Assembly (NCBI GenBank): GCA_049840875.1
Contig: JASGJE010000003.1
Span: 62,001-126,000, forward strand
Direction of reading: 5' to 3'
DNA: 64,000 nt
Source of the DNA: JAFDYH01 sp049840875
GTDB lineage: Bacteria > Bacteroidota > Bacteroidia > Chitinophagales > Chitinophagaceae
A program made the translations under genes and the position numbers. The notes below the pieces were generated by a model. That model did no database searches and was not told the DNA's origin. It saw only the letters and a program-made list of their open reading frames with translations. Shown here piece after piece: positions 8,605 through 15,428 of the stretch; position 1 is the first letter of the stretch, and each line of letters begins with the position of its first letter.

Positions 8605-8967
8605 ATGAAACAGTTGATCCTCTCATTATTAATTGTGTGCGGTGTGGCAGCAACAGGCTCTGCACAGGTAAAAGCGTTGCAAACGGCAAAAATTAAAACG
8701 CCAACAGCGCTGTGTGAGCAATGCAAAGAAAGAATTGAAACTTACTTAAAGCGATATGATGGAATTACTATGGTGAACGTAAACTTCAGAACGAAGGAAA
8801 CCACGGTAAAATATTTAAGTGACCGTACGGATATAGAACAAATAAAGACTGCGATCGCAAATGCCGGTTATGATGCTGATGATGTACCAGCCAACCCGGA
8901 ATCATATAATCGCCTTCCGATTACCTGCAAAAAGCCGGAAGATGGCGGGCATCAGAAGAAGCATTGA
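8605..8967 (+). CDS. Exported heavy-metal-associated (HMA) domain protein
   Basis: 120 aa with a signal peptide (MKQLILSLLIVCGVAATGSAQ). The mature part is a single ferredoxin-like HMA domain with the metal-binding pair C37-x-x-C40 (ALCEQCKERIETYLKRYDG) and the typical VNVNFRTKETTVKYL and IKTAIANAGYDADDV segments. The tail (C..PEDGGHQKKH) adds one Cys and three His that might also bind metal. Periplasmic HMA proteins of this type are often linked to copper or mercury handling, but no transporter is adjacent. Confidence 0.8.
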   Translation: MKQLILSLLIVCGVAATGSAQVKALQTAKIKTPTALCEQCKERIETYLKRYDGITMVNVNFRTKETTVKYLSDRTDIEQIKTAIANAGYDADDVPANPESYNRLPITCKKPEDGGHQKKH

Positions 8968-9080
8968 CGCAAGCTTTAAGCCTTAGGCTAAGCTTTGAGT
9001 ATCGATGCGTCTTATGGCCTGGTATAATTTCTACTTGGAAAACAATGCGCATTAGCTTATAGCCTACGGCCTAAAGCGAT
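8968..9080. repeat. Degenerate self-complementary intergenic repeat (TAGGCT / AAGCTT words)
   Basis: Contains AAGCTTTAAGCCT / AGGCTAAGCTT (an imperfect hairpin) and, 45 bases on, TTAGCTTATAGCCTACGG and CCTAAAGCGATAAGCTC, which is an inverted variant of the first word. It lies between two convergent genes, so it could serve as a bidirectional terminator, though neither arm is followed by a T-run. Confidence 0.5.
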
Positions 9081-9084
9081 AAGC

Positions 9085-9537
9085 TCAAAATAACTTCAGT
9101 TCGAGCTTTCCCTGGTAGTGTATCGGGTAGTGAACAAAGAAAGCGCCTTTGCCGACTTTACATTGCCCTTCCAGCCGCACGTTGAAATCCTTATTCATAA
9201 AAACGTTCAGCGCATTTTTATAAATATTCTTCATGTTCGCCTTGAGTGTAACCGGTAGCGTAAAATCAGAATTCTTTGCAATTCGTATCATTGTATCCAT
9301 TACGAAATGTCCAAGATAAATACTATCAATATAGGCTTCCCCTTCGGCATCCTTTAGCTTCAGGTTTTTATTATTGGGATTATAATACCGCACGTTTACA
9401 GAAAGGGTAGAAGTATCGCCGTTTACACTCAGAACCTGGAAAGAGTCTATGCCTTTATAGTCCGGTTCCTTCATGGCCCTGCATGAGGCAAAAGCAACAA
9501 TAACTGCAAAGACGAGATATATAGTAAAGCCTTTCAT
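9085..9537 (-). CDS. LEA type 2-like lipoprotein
   Basis: 150 aa from the ATG at 9537 (a codon four residues upstream is also possible). A lipobox (AVIVAFASC) follows the signal peptide, so a diacylglyceryl-cysteine anchor is expected. The mature part reads FQVLSVNGDTSTLSVNVRYYNPNN, LKDAEGEAYIDSIYLGHF and LPVTLKANM, the beta-sandwich pattern of the water-stress/LEA14 family common in Bacteroidota. Role unknown. Its upstream region runs into the left end of the putative mobile element. Confidence 0.7.
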   Translation of the reverse strand: MKGFTIYLVFAVIVAFASCRAMKEPDYKGIDSFQVLSVNGDTSTLSVNVRYYNPNNKNLKLKDAEGEAYIDSIYLGHFVMDTMIRIAKNSDFTLPVTLKANMKNIYKNALNVFMNKDFNVRLEGQCKVGKGAFFVHYPIHYQGKLELKLF

Positions 9538-9708
9538 TTTTATCAGCAATATAGATCAATCGCCAATGCAGATTCCCCGGAGCAGTGCAAATTTTCGATA
9601 AAACTTCAAGACAGGTAGTTGCAGATTGCTCAGGATCCAATACCAAACGAGGTAACATATACGCCAAAAATCTTCCTTATTTCTGGTAACGATATACATC
9701 TTGGAAAA

Positions 9709-9727
9709 CGCCGTTTAAAAAGTTGAT
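9709..9727 (+). repeat. Left terminal inverted repeat of the putative element
   Basis: CGCCGTTTAAAAAGTTGAT, inverted partner at 14660-14678 with one mismatch (A/G at position 12). Confidence 0.6.
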
Positions 9728-9903
9728 TTTTATAAGTTTATATTAAAAATATTCGAAATGTGTTTTTTCAGTTTGATTAGAAATTTTCTAGCGTCTATTT
9801 TTTAATGCAGGTACTTAAAGCTAAATGTGAAATACTTCTTATTTTAGTAGGCTTTTTACGCCGTTTTTCCTGCTTTTAGACCGGTGATTAATTAGAATTA
9901 TAA

Positions 9904-9925
9904 AATTTCACTTATAAGTGAAATT
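9904..9925. promoter_or_regulatory. Perfect 22-bp palindrome, probable operator of the TAC-like operon
   Basis: Half-sites AATTTCACTTA and TAAGTGAAATT form an unbroken 22-bp palindrome. It ends 36 bases before the first codon and overlaps the position expected for the -33 element, given the -7 match at 9941-9948. A dyad of this size next to an operon encoding its own HTH protein is the classic arrangement for autorepression by the antitoxin. Confidence 0.65.
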
Positions 9926-9940
9926 GGTGCAATTTTTTAT

Positions 9941-9948
9941 TAACTTTA
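9941..9948 (+). promoter_or_regulatory. Candidate -7 element of the TAC-like operon
   Basis: TAACTTTA, one base from the TAnnTTTG consensus, 12 bases before the GTG start, implying a very short leader or a start at the in-frame ATG at 9982. Confidence 0.4.
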
Positions 9949-9960
9949 AGCGTCTTACTC

Positions 9961-10461
9961 GTGAAATTCCAAATATTTGAGATGGATGTATCCGGCGATA
10001 AGACTAAAATTTATTCAGTAATAGTTGACAATGATACAGATACGCTTTACGAAAATTTTGTAGCTCAAAATATGAATTCGTATCGTGCAGAAGTCAACAA
10101 CATTGATGATAGATTGTTTTCAATAGGGAATGAAGTTGGATTGTTTAGTGAATTTTTTGACACAGGGGCTGGCGAATTCGGAGAAAACTTGTGTACTTTA
10201 AAAGACAGACCTCGTAGCAAATTGCGATTGTATTTTATCGAATATGGTAATGCTGCAATCATTTTGGGAGGCGGCGGGGTTAAGCCAAAATCTGCAAGAA
10301 CGACTCAACAAGTGCCACTGCTATATGCGGAAAATAGAAAAATCGGAGCTATTTCAAGAATCCTTCAAAAAGCCGAAAAAGTTGGCCATTTTAAAATAAA
10401 TGAAGACGGGACAATAATGTCAACCACCAATTATATCTACCACTCAGAACATTATGAATAG
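9961..10461 (+). CDS. Putative HigB/RelE-position toxin of a three-gene TA operon
   Basis: 166 aa, no firm family assignment from sequence alone. The most conserved-looking part is at about 87-107, SKLRLYFIEYGNAAIILGGGG, followed by KPKSARTTQQVP; a basic LR.Y strand followed by a hydrophobic strand and a loop is compatible with the RelE/HigB fold, where that strand carries RNase residues. The start is GTG (9961); an ATG at 9982 is possible. Its last 8 bases overlap the downstream HTH gene, so the pair is translationally coupled. Position first in the operon, before an XRE protein, is the higBA order. Toxin activity is inferred from context. Confidence 0.45.
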   Translation: MKFQIFEMDVSGDKTKIYSVIVDNDTDTLYENFVAQNMNSYRAEVNNIDDRLFSIGNEVGLFSEFFDTGAGEFGENLCTLKDRPRSKLRLYFIEYGNAAIILGGGGVKPKSARTTQQVPLLYAENRKIGAISRILQKAEKVGHFKINEDGTIMSTTNYIYHSEHYE

Positions 10462-10909
10462 CCCTCAAAAAAGAAATAGTAAAATATTAGATGAGCTTAG
10501 AGATAGCAAGAGTCGCTTTGAGACTGCTCGCACTAAAACGAGCATGTTTATAGCCGCTACAATTCTAAAAACTATTCTGGAAAAAGGAATGTCAAAAATA
10601 GAGTTTGCAGCAGCGATGGACAAAAAGCCGTCAGTCATATCGAAATGGTTAAGCGGAACCCATAATTTCACTTCAGATACTTTGAGTGATATTCAATTGG
10701 TTTTAGGAATTAACTTAATGAATGTTGATAAAGCAGAAATAAAATCTCAAATTATAATTTCCGTTCCTGCAAATGCAACATTGAACATTTTTGAAAAAAT
10801 TGAAAACTTGTCGGAATTCGTTGCGGCAGGAGTAGGTGCTTCAATCTCTTTTGAAATTACCAAAAACTTTCAAATTTTCGATACATCACTTTGTATAGAT
10901 GACAACTGA
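10454..10909 (+). CDS. XRE-family HTH protein, putative antitoxin (HigA-like)
   Basis: 151 aa. The helix-turn-helix lies at about 38-86: LKTILEKGMSKIEFAAAMD, then KKPSVISKWLSGTHNFTSDT, then LSDIQLVLGINL, a standard Cro/C1 pattern. The N-terminal 35 residues are basic and helical; the C-terminal part (IIISVPANATLNIFEKI) is of unknown fold and could be the neutralising or chaperone-addiction region. The ATG overlaps the upstream gene by 8 bases and the stop overlaps the next ATG by 11. It probably binds the palindrome at 9904-9925. Confidence 0.75.
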   Translation: MNSPQKRNSKILDELRDSKSRFETARTKTSMFIAATILKTILEKGMSKIEFAAAMDKKPSVISKWLSGTHNFTSDTLSDIQLVLGINLMNVDKAEIKSQIIISVPANATLNIFEKIENLSEFVAAGVGASISFEITKNFQIFDTSLCIDDN

Positions 10910-11390
10910 TATAATACAAGACGCAGTGATTGAGCATAAAGAGGAAGCGCCAGTGATAACCATTTCATTGAAAGAATTGAGATGCGTTTCTTTTGAGTTA
11001 AGTGAATATGGTATTTCTAATAAGATTCCAATTCATCTTGACAATTATGAATTTCAGTTTTCTATAAATTTTGGACTGCACGAGCCTACGCATCATACCG
11101 TAACGGACTTAAACATAATCGTATACGAGAAAAAACCTGACGGAGTTAAATTAGAACTTGCAAAAGCCTATATATACTTGAAATTTTTAATAGTAAACTT
11201 TGACGACATCATAAAAAAAGATGATAAACTAAAATTGTTTCAAGTTCCAGATAATTTGATAGAACTATGTAATAGCATATCATTAAGTAGCGCCCGTGGA
11301 ATGTTTTCTGTAAAATTTGAAGGCACTCTTTATACAAACTGCATTATACCCCTTCTTGATCCAAAAATCTTGTCGCCAAAGACAAAGTAA
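10899..11390 (+). CDS. Third gene of the TA operon; possible SecB-like chaperone
   Basis: 163 aa, acidic, with alternating beta-strand segments (VITISLKELRCVSFELSEYG, FQFSINFGLHEP, LNIIVYEK, LELAKAYIYLKFLIVNFDD) followed by a helix and then ISLSSARGMFSVKF (127-140) and CIIPLLDP (148-155). SecB proteins also have long strands, then a conserved C-terminal helix with an ARE-like motif, then a PP/P-rich end, so the order is similar; this is pattern matching, not a proven homology. Toxin-antitoxin-SecB-like order is that of known TAC systems. It overlaps the HTH gene by 11 bases. Alternative: a small effector or immunity protein of unknown kind. Confidence 0.4.
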   Translation: MTTDIIQDAVIEHKEEAPVITISLKELRCVSFELSEYGISNKIPIHLDNYEFQFSINFGLHEPTHHTVTDLNIIVYEKKPDGVKLELAKAYIYLKFLIVNFDDIIKKDDKLKLFQVPDNLIELCNSISLSSARGMFSVKFEGTLYTNCIIPLLDPKILSPKTK

Positions 11391-11414
11391 TTTTACCGTT
11401 ATTTCAAAGAGCTA

Positions 11415-11540
11415 TTATTTCTTTTTATTTTTCTTTTCTTTCTTAGGTAAAGGGGTATTAAGAGCTTTTTTCATAGCTTCTTCAAAGGACATGTTTAATT
11501 TGACAGGCTTTTCTTTTTTGCTATCTTTTTTATCTTCCAT
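11415..11540 (-). CDS. 41-aa basic small protein, last gene of the ATPase operon
   Basis: Translating the minus strand from the ATG at 11540 gives 41 residues ending at a TAA (11415-11417): a charged start (MEDKKDSKKEKPVKLN), a core MSFEEAMKKALNTPLPK that looks like a short amphipathic helix, and a lysine-rich tail. It begins 12 bases after the stop of the PIN-like gene on the same strand, so it is probably the third gene of that operon. Codon order and a defined core argue against chance, but the A/T-rich composition makes short frames frequent. Role unknown; a regulator or partner of the nuclease is possible. Confidence 0.5.
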   Translation of the reverse strand: MEDKKDSKKEKPVKLNMSFEEAMKKALNTPLPKKEKKNKKK

Positions 11541-11552
11541 AGCCTAAATTAC

Positions 11553-12038
11553 CTATTTATACGTTAATTGCGATGGGTGGTCTTTTATCGTCGCTTTATT
11601 TTTCCACTTAGGAAGATTCTGAATATCATATATTAAATCAATGTCTTCTGATAGTCCTAATTTTCTAACTGAGAGGAAGATAAGTGGGATTAAGCACGGA
11701 TCGCTGCTTCCTGCCGTTTTACATCTAATAGACTTCCAGTTGAAATATTTTGCCTGGAATTGCTCAATCTGATCTTTTTTTATTTTATCAATTCTTCCTT
11801 CCCTTAACATTTTGTCATATAAAACAACAATAGAAGAAGGCTTTGCGCAATGCCTGTTTCCGTCGAAGTAATCATTTATTAGTTTTTGACACACAACCAA
11901 ACGAGCATTATCAGGCAAATTGTTGGGGTTAAAATTCCATAACCAATCTGTCAGATTCTTGTAATCTTCATCAGGCGGATCAGCAAATTTATTAGCGATA
12001 TTTGCGTCTATAAAAAGGTCTTTCATTTTATTGGGCAT
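11553..12038 (-). CDS. PIN-like domain protein, putative nuclease of the ATPase operon
   Basis: 161 aa. It opens KDLFIDANIANKFADP (D11 and D20), an acidic strand-end pattern of PIN-type ribonucleases, and has a later conserved-looking SSDPCLIPLIFLSVRKLGL (111-129; D113) followed by the strand DIDLIYD, matching the order of acidic residues in PIN folds. The start ATG lies inside the ATPase gene (11-base overlap ATGCCCAATAA), so the two are translationally coupled. It is probably the effector of an ATPase-sensor/nuclease pair. The PIN assignment rests on motif order only. Confidence 0.5.
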   Translation of the reverse strand: MPNKMKDLFIDANIANKFADPPDEDYKNLTDWLWNFNPNNLPDNARLVVCQKLINDYFDGNRHCAKPSSIVVLYDKMLREGRIDKIKKDQIEQFQAKYFNWKSIRCKTAGSSDPCLIPLIFLSVRKLGLSEDIDLIYDIQNLPKWKNKATIKDHPSQLTYK

Positions 12039-13431
12039 TTAAAGCAATATCTCTTATGTCCATTAAATACGTCTCAAAAAATGATTTCGGCGCACCCTTA
12101 ATTTCCCCATTTCTACCGAATTTTATTTCATTGATAGTGACATCATCCCCATTATTTTCCAAAAAATATATAGCTAAATCTTCTTCTGACAAATCACCTT
12201 TAGCGATTTTTACTCTTAATCTGTTTAGAAGATACTCACTATGAGTTTCTATTATATAATTCTTTTTGTGATTATTGATACTATCAACTAAATAATCTCC
12301 GAAGGCAGCTTGTATTGAAGGATGCAAATGGATTTCTGGCTCTGCAACAAAAAGAGTTGAATCTTCATCCAATTGTAAATCTGCAACGATAACAGGCAGG
12401 AATTGACTTACACCAAATCCAACATCGAACAAAGAGGTTTCAGTTCCTTTTTCTTTTGTTTTTACAACAACTTCGTATCTCGCCCCTTCAATTCTGTGCG
12501 CATTTATAGAATGAAGTAATTTAATACTTGACAAAACAGATTGAAGTCTTTGGAATTTTGCCTTATCCTTTTTTTCCCATAAAATGATTTGATCCAAATA
12601 GCCCTCTCCAAACTTATCTATTTTTAATTTATCTCTAGATTGTTCTAAATAAGTTCTATCTGGATGATGTCTGAATGAACTTATTAGGTTTATGTTTTCA
12701 TCAAAATCATTACAGATTACCTCTAATATGCCGTTGATTATGTATTCTAATCGAATATTTTGCACCTTATGTACATTGTCTAGCATCTTATCAAAATCCT
12801 TAATTGGGAGATTGGCTATATCAACTTTTTTATATAGAGTAGATATAAATTTTTTAAACGCTACTATATTTTTCTCACTTTCTTTTTTTTCCTTTTCACT
12901 CTTGGTATCAAACTTTCTTCTAAACAGATAATTTCTCAACATCTCATTTAATTCCCTTTTTTCATTCTCTGGACTATATTCAGGATCATGTGCAGGGTCG
13001 TAGCTATAATTTAGTTTATATCCTTTGTCTTTAGTGACTTCTAAATGAAAATAATTGTTTGAGAATTTGAATGAAAGTAATTCCGGCAAAAAGTTTACCC
13101 TATTATTTACCCAAGAAGTGTTTAAAGTGAAAGTGCTTGCAGGTTTGCCATCAGGGAATACGGGTCTTAATTTTAAGCCTATATTTATTTCTTTTGCTTT
13201 TCGTTTATTAGAAATATCCTTAAAATCTCCCATATTAACATACTTCCCATTGGTTGAAAATTTATACGGGAATTCGCCACTTTGGATTGTTCCCAAAATA
13301 GCATGGATGATGGAGCTTTTCCCACTGCTGTTTTCTCCAGTGAGGAGGGTTATTTTCTTGAATTTTATATTTTGCTCTCGTTGAAAGCATTTAAAGTTGC
13401 TTAATGTCAGTTCTTCGAGTATGACACTCAT
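12028..13431 (-). CDS. ABC/SMC-like AAA ATPase (DUF3696/OLD-type), putative defence sensor
   Basis: 467 aa from the ATG at 13431; the next ATG upstream (13449) falls inside the promoter -7 element, so it is unlikely to be the start. Order of motifs: N-terminal LTLSNFKCFQ, Walker A GENSSGKS (32-39), a charged 150-300 insertion probably coiled coil (KSEKEKKESEKNIVAFKKF), the signature-like DVGFGVSQ (336-343), Walker B FVAEPEIHLHP (361-371, Glu364), and an H-loop ETHSEYLLNRLR (395-406). This is the layout of single-chain SMC-like ATPases used in OLD, AbiL-like and related anti-phage systems, usually paired with a nuclease. Here the pair is the overlapping PIN-like gene. Confidence 0.8.
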   Translation of the reverse strand: MSVILEELTLSNFKCFQREQNIKFKKITLLTGENSSGKSSIIHAILGTIQSGEFPYKFSTNGKYVNMGDFKDISNKRKAKEINIGLKLRPVFPDGKPASTFTLNTSWVNNRVNFLPELLSFKFSNNYFHLEVTKDKGYKLNYSYDPAHDPEYSPENEKRELNEMLRNYLFRRKFDTKSEKEKKESEKNIVAFKKFISTLYKKVDIANLPIKDFDKMLDNVHKVQNIRLEYIINGILEVICNDFDENINLISSFRHHPDRTYLEQSRDKLKIDKFGEGYLDQIILWEKKDKAKFQRLQSVLSSIKLLHSINAHRIEGARYEVVVKTKEKGTETSLFDVGFGVSQFLPVIVADLQLDEDSTLFVAEPEIHLHPSIQAAFGDYLVDSINNHKKNYIIETHSEYLLNRLRVKIAKGDLSEEDLAIYFLENNGDDVTINEIKFGRNGEIKGAPKSFFETYLMDIRDIALNAQ

Positions 13432-13448
13432 TTTGGTTCGTTTAACCA

Positions 13449-13479
13449 TAAATATAAATTTTTTGGATTAACAAGTCAA
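13449..13479 (-). promoter_or_regulatory. Promoter of the ATPase-PIN operon
   Basis: On the minus strand TTG (13477-13479), 20 bases, then TATATTTA (13449-13456): the Bacteroidota -33/-7 layout. It lies between the transposase stop and the ATPase start, so the operon does not depend on transposase transcription, and it decides the ATPase start in favour of 13431. Confidence 0.6.
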
Positions 13480-13492
13480 TTAGTGTAACTAC

Positions 13493-14419
13493 CTATTTCT
13501 GTTTTTCAATAAGATCATTGTATTTTAACCGACCCTCTACATTAGAAATCGCAATCTTAAATCTCTCAACGTCTTTGATTTTTCGTGAATTGAATCGGTG
13601 TGTAGTTTCGGCACAATAGCGGTGCAAATGCTTGGGAGATACTTGATGATATGTGCCGAAGATTGTCCTTTTGAAGATTGAGAAAAAGCCTTCTACTGAA
13701 TTGGTGTAAACGTTACCTCTCTTGAATTCCATTACCGAGTGATTAACGGCATCATGCCCGGCAAACTCACTTCCAAGTCCGATATATCCTAAATGTGAAT
13801 CAGTGTAAACCGTTGCTGATTTATCTACGTTTTCACGTACTACGTCTTTGAAAGTTTTTGCTCCGATAACTGTCAATCTTGCCCTTCCGTCACGTTGCAA
13901 TAATCCCATCACAGGCGTTTTATTATCTATTCCCTTTTCTTGCCACTTTTTACGCCTTGCTCTATTCATATTCTGGAAAGTTCCGCCAATGTAACATTCG
14001 TCTACTTCAACGACATCAGTGAGTGGCTCTGGTTCCGGCACATCCATTATAAAACGAATACGATGTAGGACGAACCATCCAGTTTTTTGTGTAATTCCTA
14101 AATCTCTTGCTAATTGATGGCTGCTTATTCCTTTCTTATGGGCTGTAATCAAATACATGGCAGCTATCCAAGTTGAGAGCTTAATCTTTGAGTTTTCAAA
14201 GACAGTTCCAACAGTCACACTAAACGACTTTTTACAAGTCTTATCCTTACACCTGTAGCGTTTGCCGCTTTCAATTTTATAGGGCTTAGTAGAGTTGCAG
14301 TAGGGGCAAAATGGTTCACCACCCCAACGCATTTGCTCCATGTATTCACGGCAAACATTTTCGTCGGTTAAGCGAGCCATTAGCTCCTTCAAATTTTTGA
14401 ACTCTGTCAGTTGTGTCAT
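13493..14419 (-). CDS. IS1595-family transposase (zinc ribbon + DDE)
   Basis: 308 aa. The N-terminus has the zinc ribbon CPYC (38-41) ... C57/C62, then the IS1595 signature GTVFENSKIKLSTWIAAMYL and an HTH (LARDLGITQKTGWFVLHRI). The catalytic triad is D140 (VVEVDECYIGG), D207 (VYTDSHLGY) and E243 with K250 (YTNSVEGFFSIFKR), i.e. complete DDE(K). No frameshift or stop, so the enzyme looks active. It lies near the right end of the inverted-repeat pair and is the only recombinase in the island. It points the same way as the ATPase operon 43-62 bases downstream. Confidence 0.9.
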   Translation of the reverse strand: MTQLTEFKNLKELMARLTDENVCREYMEQMRWGGEPFCPYCNSTKPYKIESGKRYRCKDKTCKKSFSVTVGTVFENSKIKLSTWIAAMYLITAHKKGISSHQLARDLGITQKTGWFVLHRIRFIMDVPEPEPLTDVVEVDECYIGGTFQNMNRARRKKWQEKGIDNKTPVMGLLQRDGRARLTVIGAKTFKDVVRENVDKSATVYTDSHLGYIGLGSEFAGHDAVNHSVMEFKRGNVYTNSVEGFFSIFKRTIFGTYHQVSPKHLHRYCAETTHRFNSRKIKDVERFKIAISNVEGRLKYNDLIEKQK

Positions 14420-14659
14420 TTTATCCCGGTTAAAACTTTTAGTGAAAAAAGCGGAGGAGTAATACGAAGCAAGTCGGAGAGAGGTTACAGTTTAGGCTTT
14501 TTTGCTAACGATATTAGAAATGGGCTTTTCCAAGTTGTATATCGTAGCCTTATTTCTGAAGCAGATCCGGCCTAATTCATTTAGCAATGGGGAAAGATAT
14601 TCATACTCAACATCCTGCTAAAAAAACAATCATTGATTTTTTATTTAAAAAATTTAATT

Positions 14660-14678
14660 ATCAACTCTTTAAACGGCG
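14660..14678 (-). repeat. Right terminal inverted repeat of the putative element
   Basis: Reverse complement CGCCGTTTAAAGAGTTGAT, partner of 9709-9727 with one mismatch. Confidence 0.6.
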
Positions 14679-14780
14679 ATATATCCTTTTTAAATTGGAA
14701 ATATTTATACACAAAAAAGCAATATAGACTCACTTTTAAACTTATTTTTAGAGATTTGATATTTATTGATATTATTAATT

Positions 14781-14816
14781 CAATTTCAATAAGTTGACAT
14801 ATTTTTATTGAAATTG
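14781..14816. repeat. Perfect 12-bp inverted repeat with 12-base spacer
   Basis: Arms CAATTTCAATAA (14781-14792) and TTATTGAAATTG (14805-14816). AT-rich, no T-run after it, about 95 bases before the DinB gene. Could be an operator or a remnant of an insertion. Confidence 0.5.
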
Positions 14817-14910
14817 TAGTTTAATAAGGCGAATGAATGTCACCATGCGTAGGTTGCAAGAACAGTAATGTGCTAGTCTCCCTGATTTTATTAAGACTAA
14901 ATCGGATAAT

Positions 14911-15387
14911 ATGGCGAAGATTTTAATCGAAAATTTTATACGGCAGTTGAATGAACTTCAGAATGGCTCCCGTTGGTTTGATCAAAGCTTCAGGGATAAA
15001 CTGGAAAATGTTTCAGATGAAGAAGCATTTAAAATACCAAACCCCTCAGTTCACAGTGTGGCAGAACATGTATCACATATGCTTGAGTGGCGGAAAGAAT
15101 GCATTTTAAGATACCAAGGAGGTAAGACGGAGCTAATGGGCAGTCCTGATGACTGGAAACATAACGAAACACTCATCGCAATCGGTTGGGCCGGTTTGAA
15201 GGATGGATTATATGCCAGCACCGATGACCTGATCAATTTAATTCGTGATCATGAAGATGCATACCTCGAAACTCCGTTTCGTGATACTGAATACAACTAC
15301 AAATACCTGCTGGAAGGAATCGTTCATCACGACGTGTATCACCTCGGACAAATCGGAGTAACCATAAAATTATTACGTGTTAAATAG
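14911..15387 (+). CDS. DinB-like (DinB_2) family protein
   Basis: 158 aa four-helix-bundle protein with the three metal-binding histidines of the DinB/YfiT superfamily: H53 in VAEHVSHMLEWR, and H140 and H144 in VHHDVYHLGQIG. Members are nickel- or zinc-dependent and range from thiol transferases to stress-induced proteins; the precise role is not visible. Followed 41 bases later by an aminotransferase gene on the same strand, possibly one transcript. Confidence 0.85.
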   Translation: MAKILIENFIRQLNELQNGSRWFDQSFRDKLENVSDEEAFKIPNPSVHSVAEHVSHMLEWRKECILRYQGGKTELMGSPDDWKHNETLIAIGWAGLKDGLYASTDDLINLIRDHEDAYLETPFRDTEYNYKYLLEGIVHHDVYHLGQIGVTIKLLRVK

Positions 15388-15428
15388 CCAGGCTTTCAAT
15401 CAATAACTTCTCAGACAAAATTTTCCCA

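Larger units (their letters stand above)
9538..9960. other. Gene-free gap: lipoprotein upstream region, element boundary and TAC control region
   Basis: 423 bases without a convincing gene. Base composition changes at about 9709, where the inverted repeat begins: the interval to 9900 is very AT-rich. The right part holds the palindrome and -7 element described separately. A short reading frame at 9455-9667 (minus) is a shadow. Confidence 0.6.
9709..14678. mobile_element. Putative IS1595-type element carrying passenger genes (bounded by 19-bp inverted repeats)
   Basis: The left end (9709-9727) reads CGCCGTTTAAAAAGTTGAT and the right end (14660-14678), in reverse complement, CGCCGTTTAAAGAGTTGAT: 18 of 19 identical. 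Between them lie only AT-rich accessory genes: a three-gene TAC-like operon, an opposing ATPase/PIN/41-aa operon and an IS1595-type transposase 240 bases from the right end. Genes outside are of normal core type. Members of the IS1595 family are known to carry passenger genes. Against: the flanking 8-mers (TTGGAAAA left, ATATATCC right) are not a target duplication, so the boundary is an inference from the repeat pair alone. Confidence 0.45.
14420..14910. other. Gene-free AT-rich gap at the right end of the island
   Basis: About 490 bases without a plausible gene. It holds the right inverted repeat (14660-14678) and a second hairpin (14781-14816). The AT-rich composition continues beyond the repeat to about 14840, so the element's true end could lie further right than the repeat indicates. 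Confidence 0.55.

Noticed and set aside
9455..9667. Minus-strand reading frame of 70 codons
   Set aside because: Overlaps the start of the lipoprotein gene in another frame and has no family-like features.
9961..11390. Treating the three-gene operon as a phage lysogeny module
   Set aside because: No integrase, capsid or other phage gene is nearby; only one HTH protein and an IS transposase are present.
13481..14500. Weak inverted repeat AGTGTAAC (left) / GGTTACAGT (right) close to the transposase
   Set aside because: Only about six bases (GTAAC core) match when aligned; no 8-bp target duplication. The 19-bp pair at 9709/14678 is much stronger.
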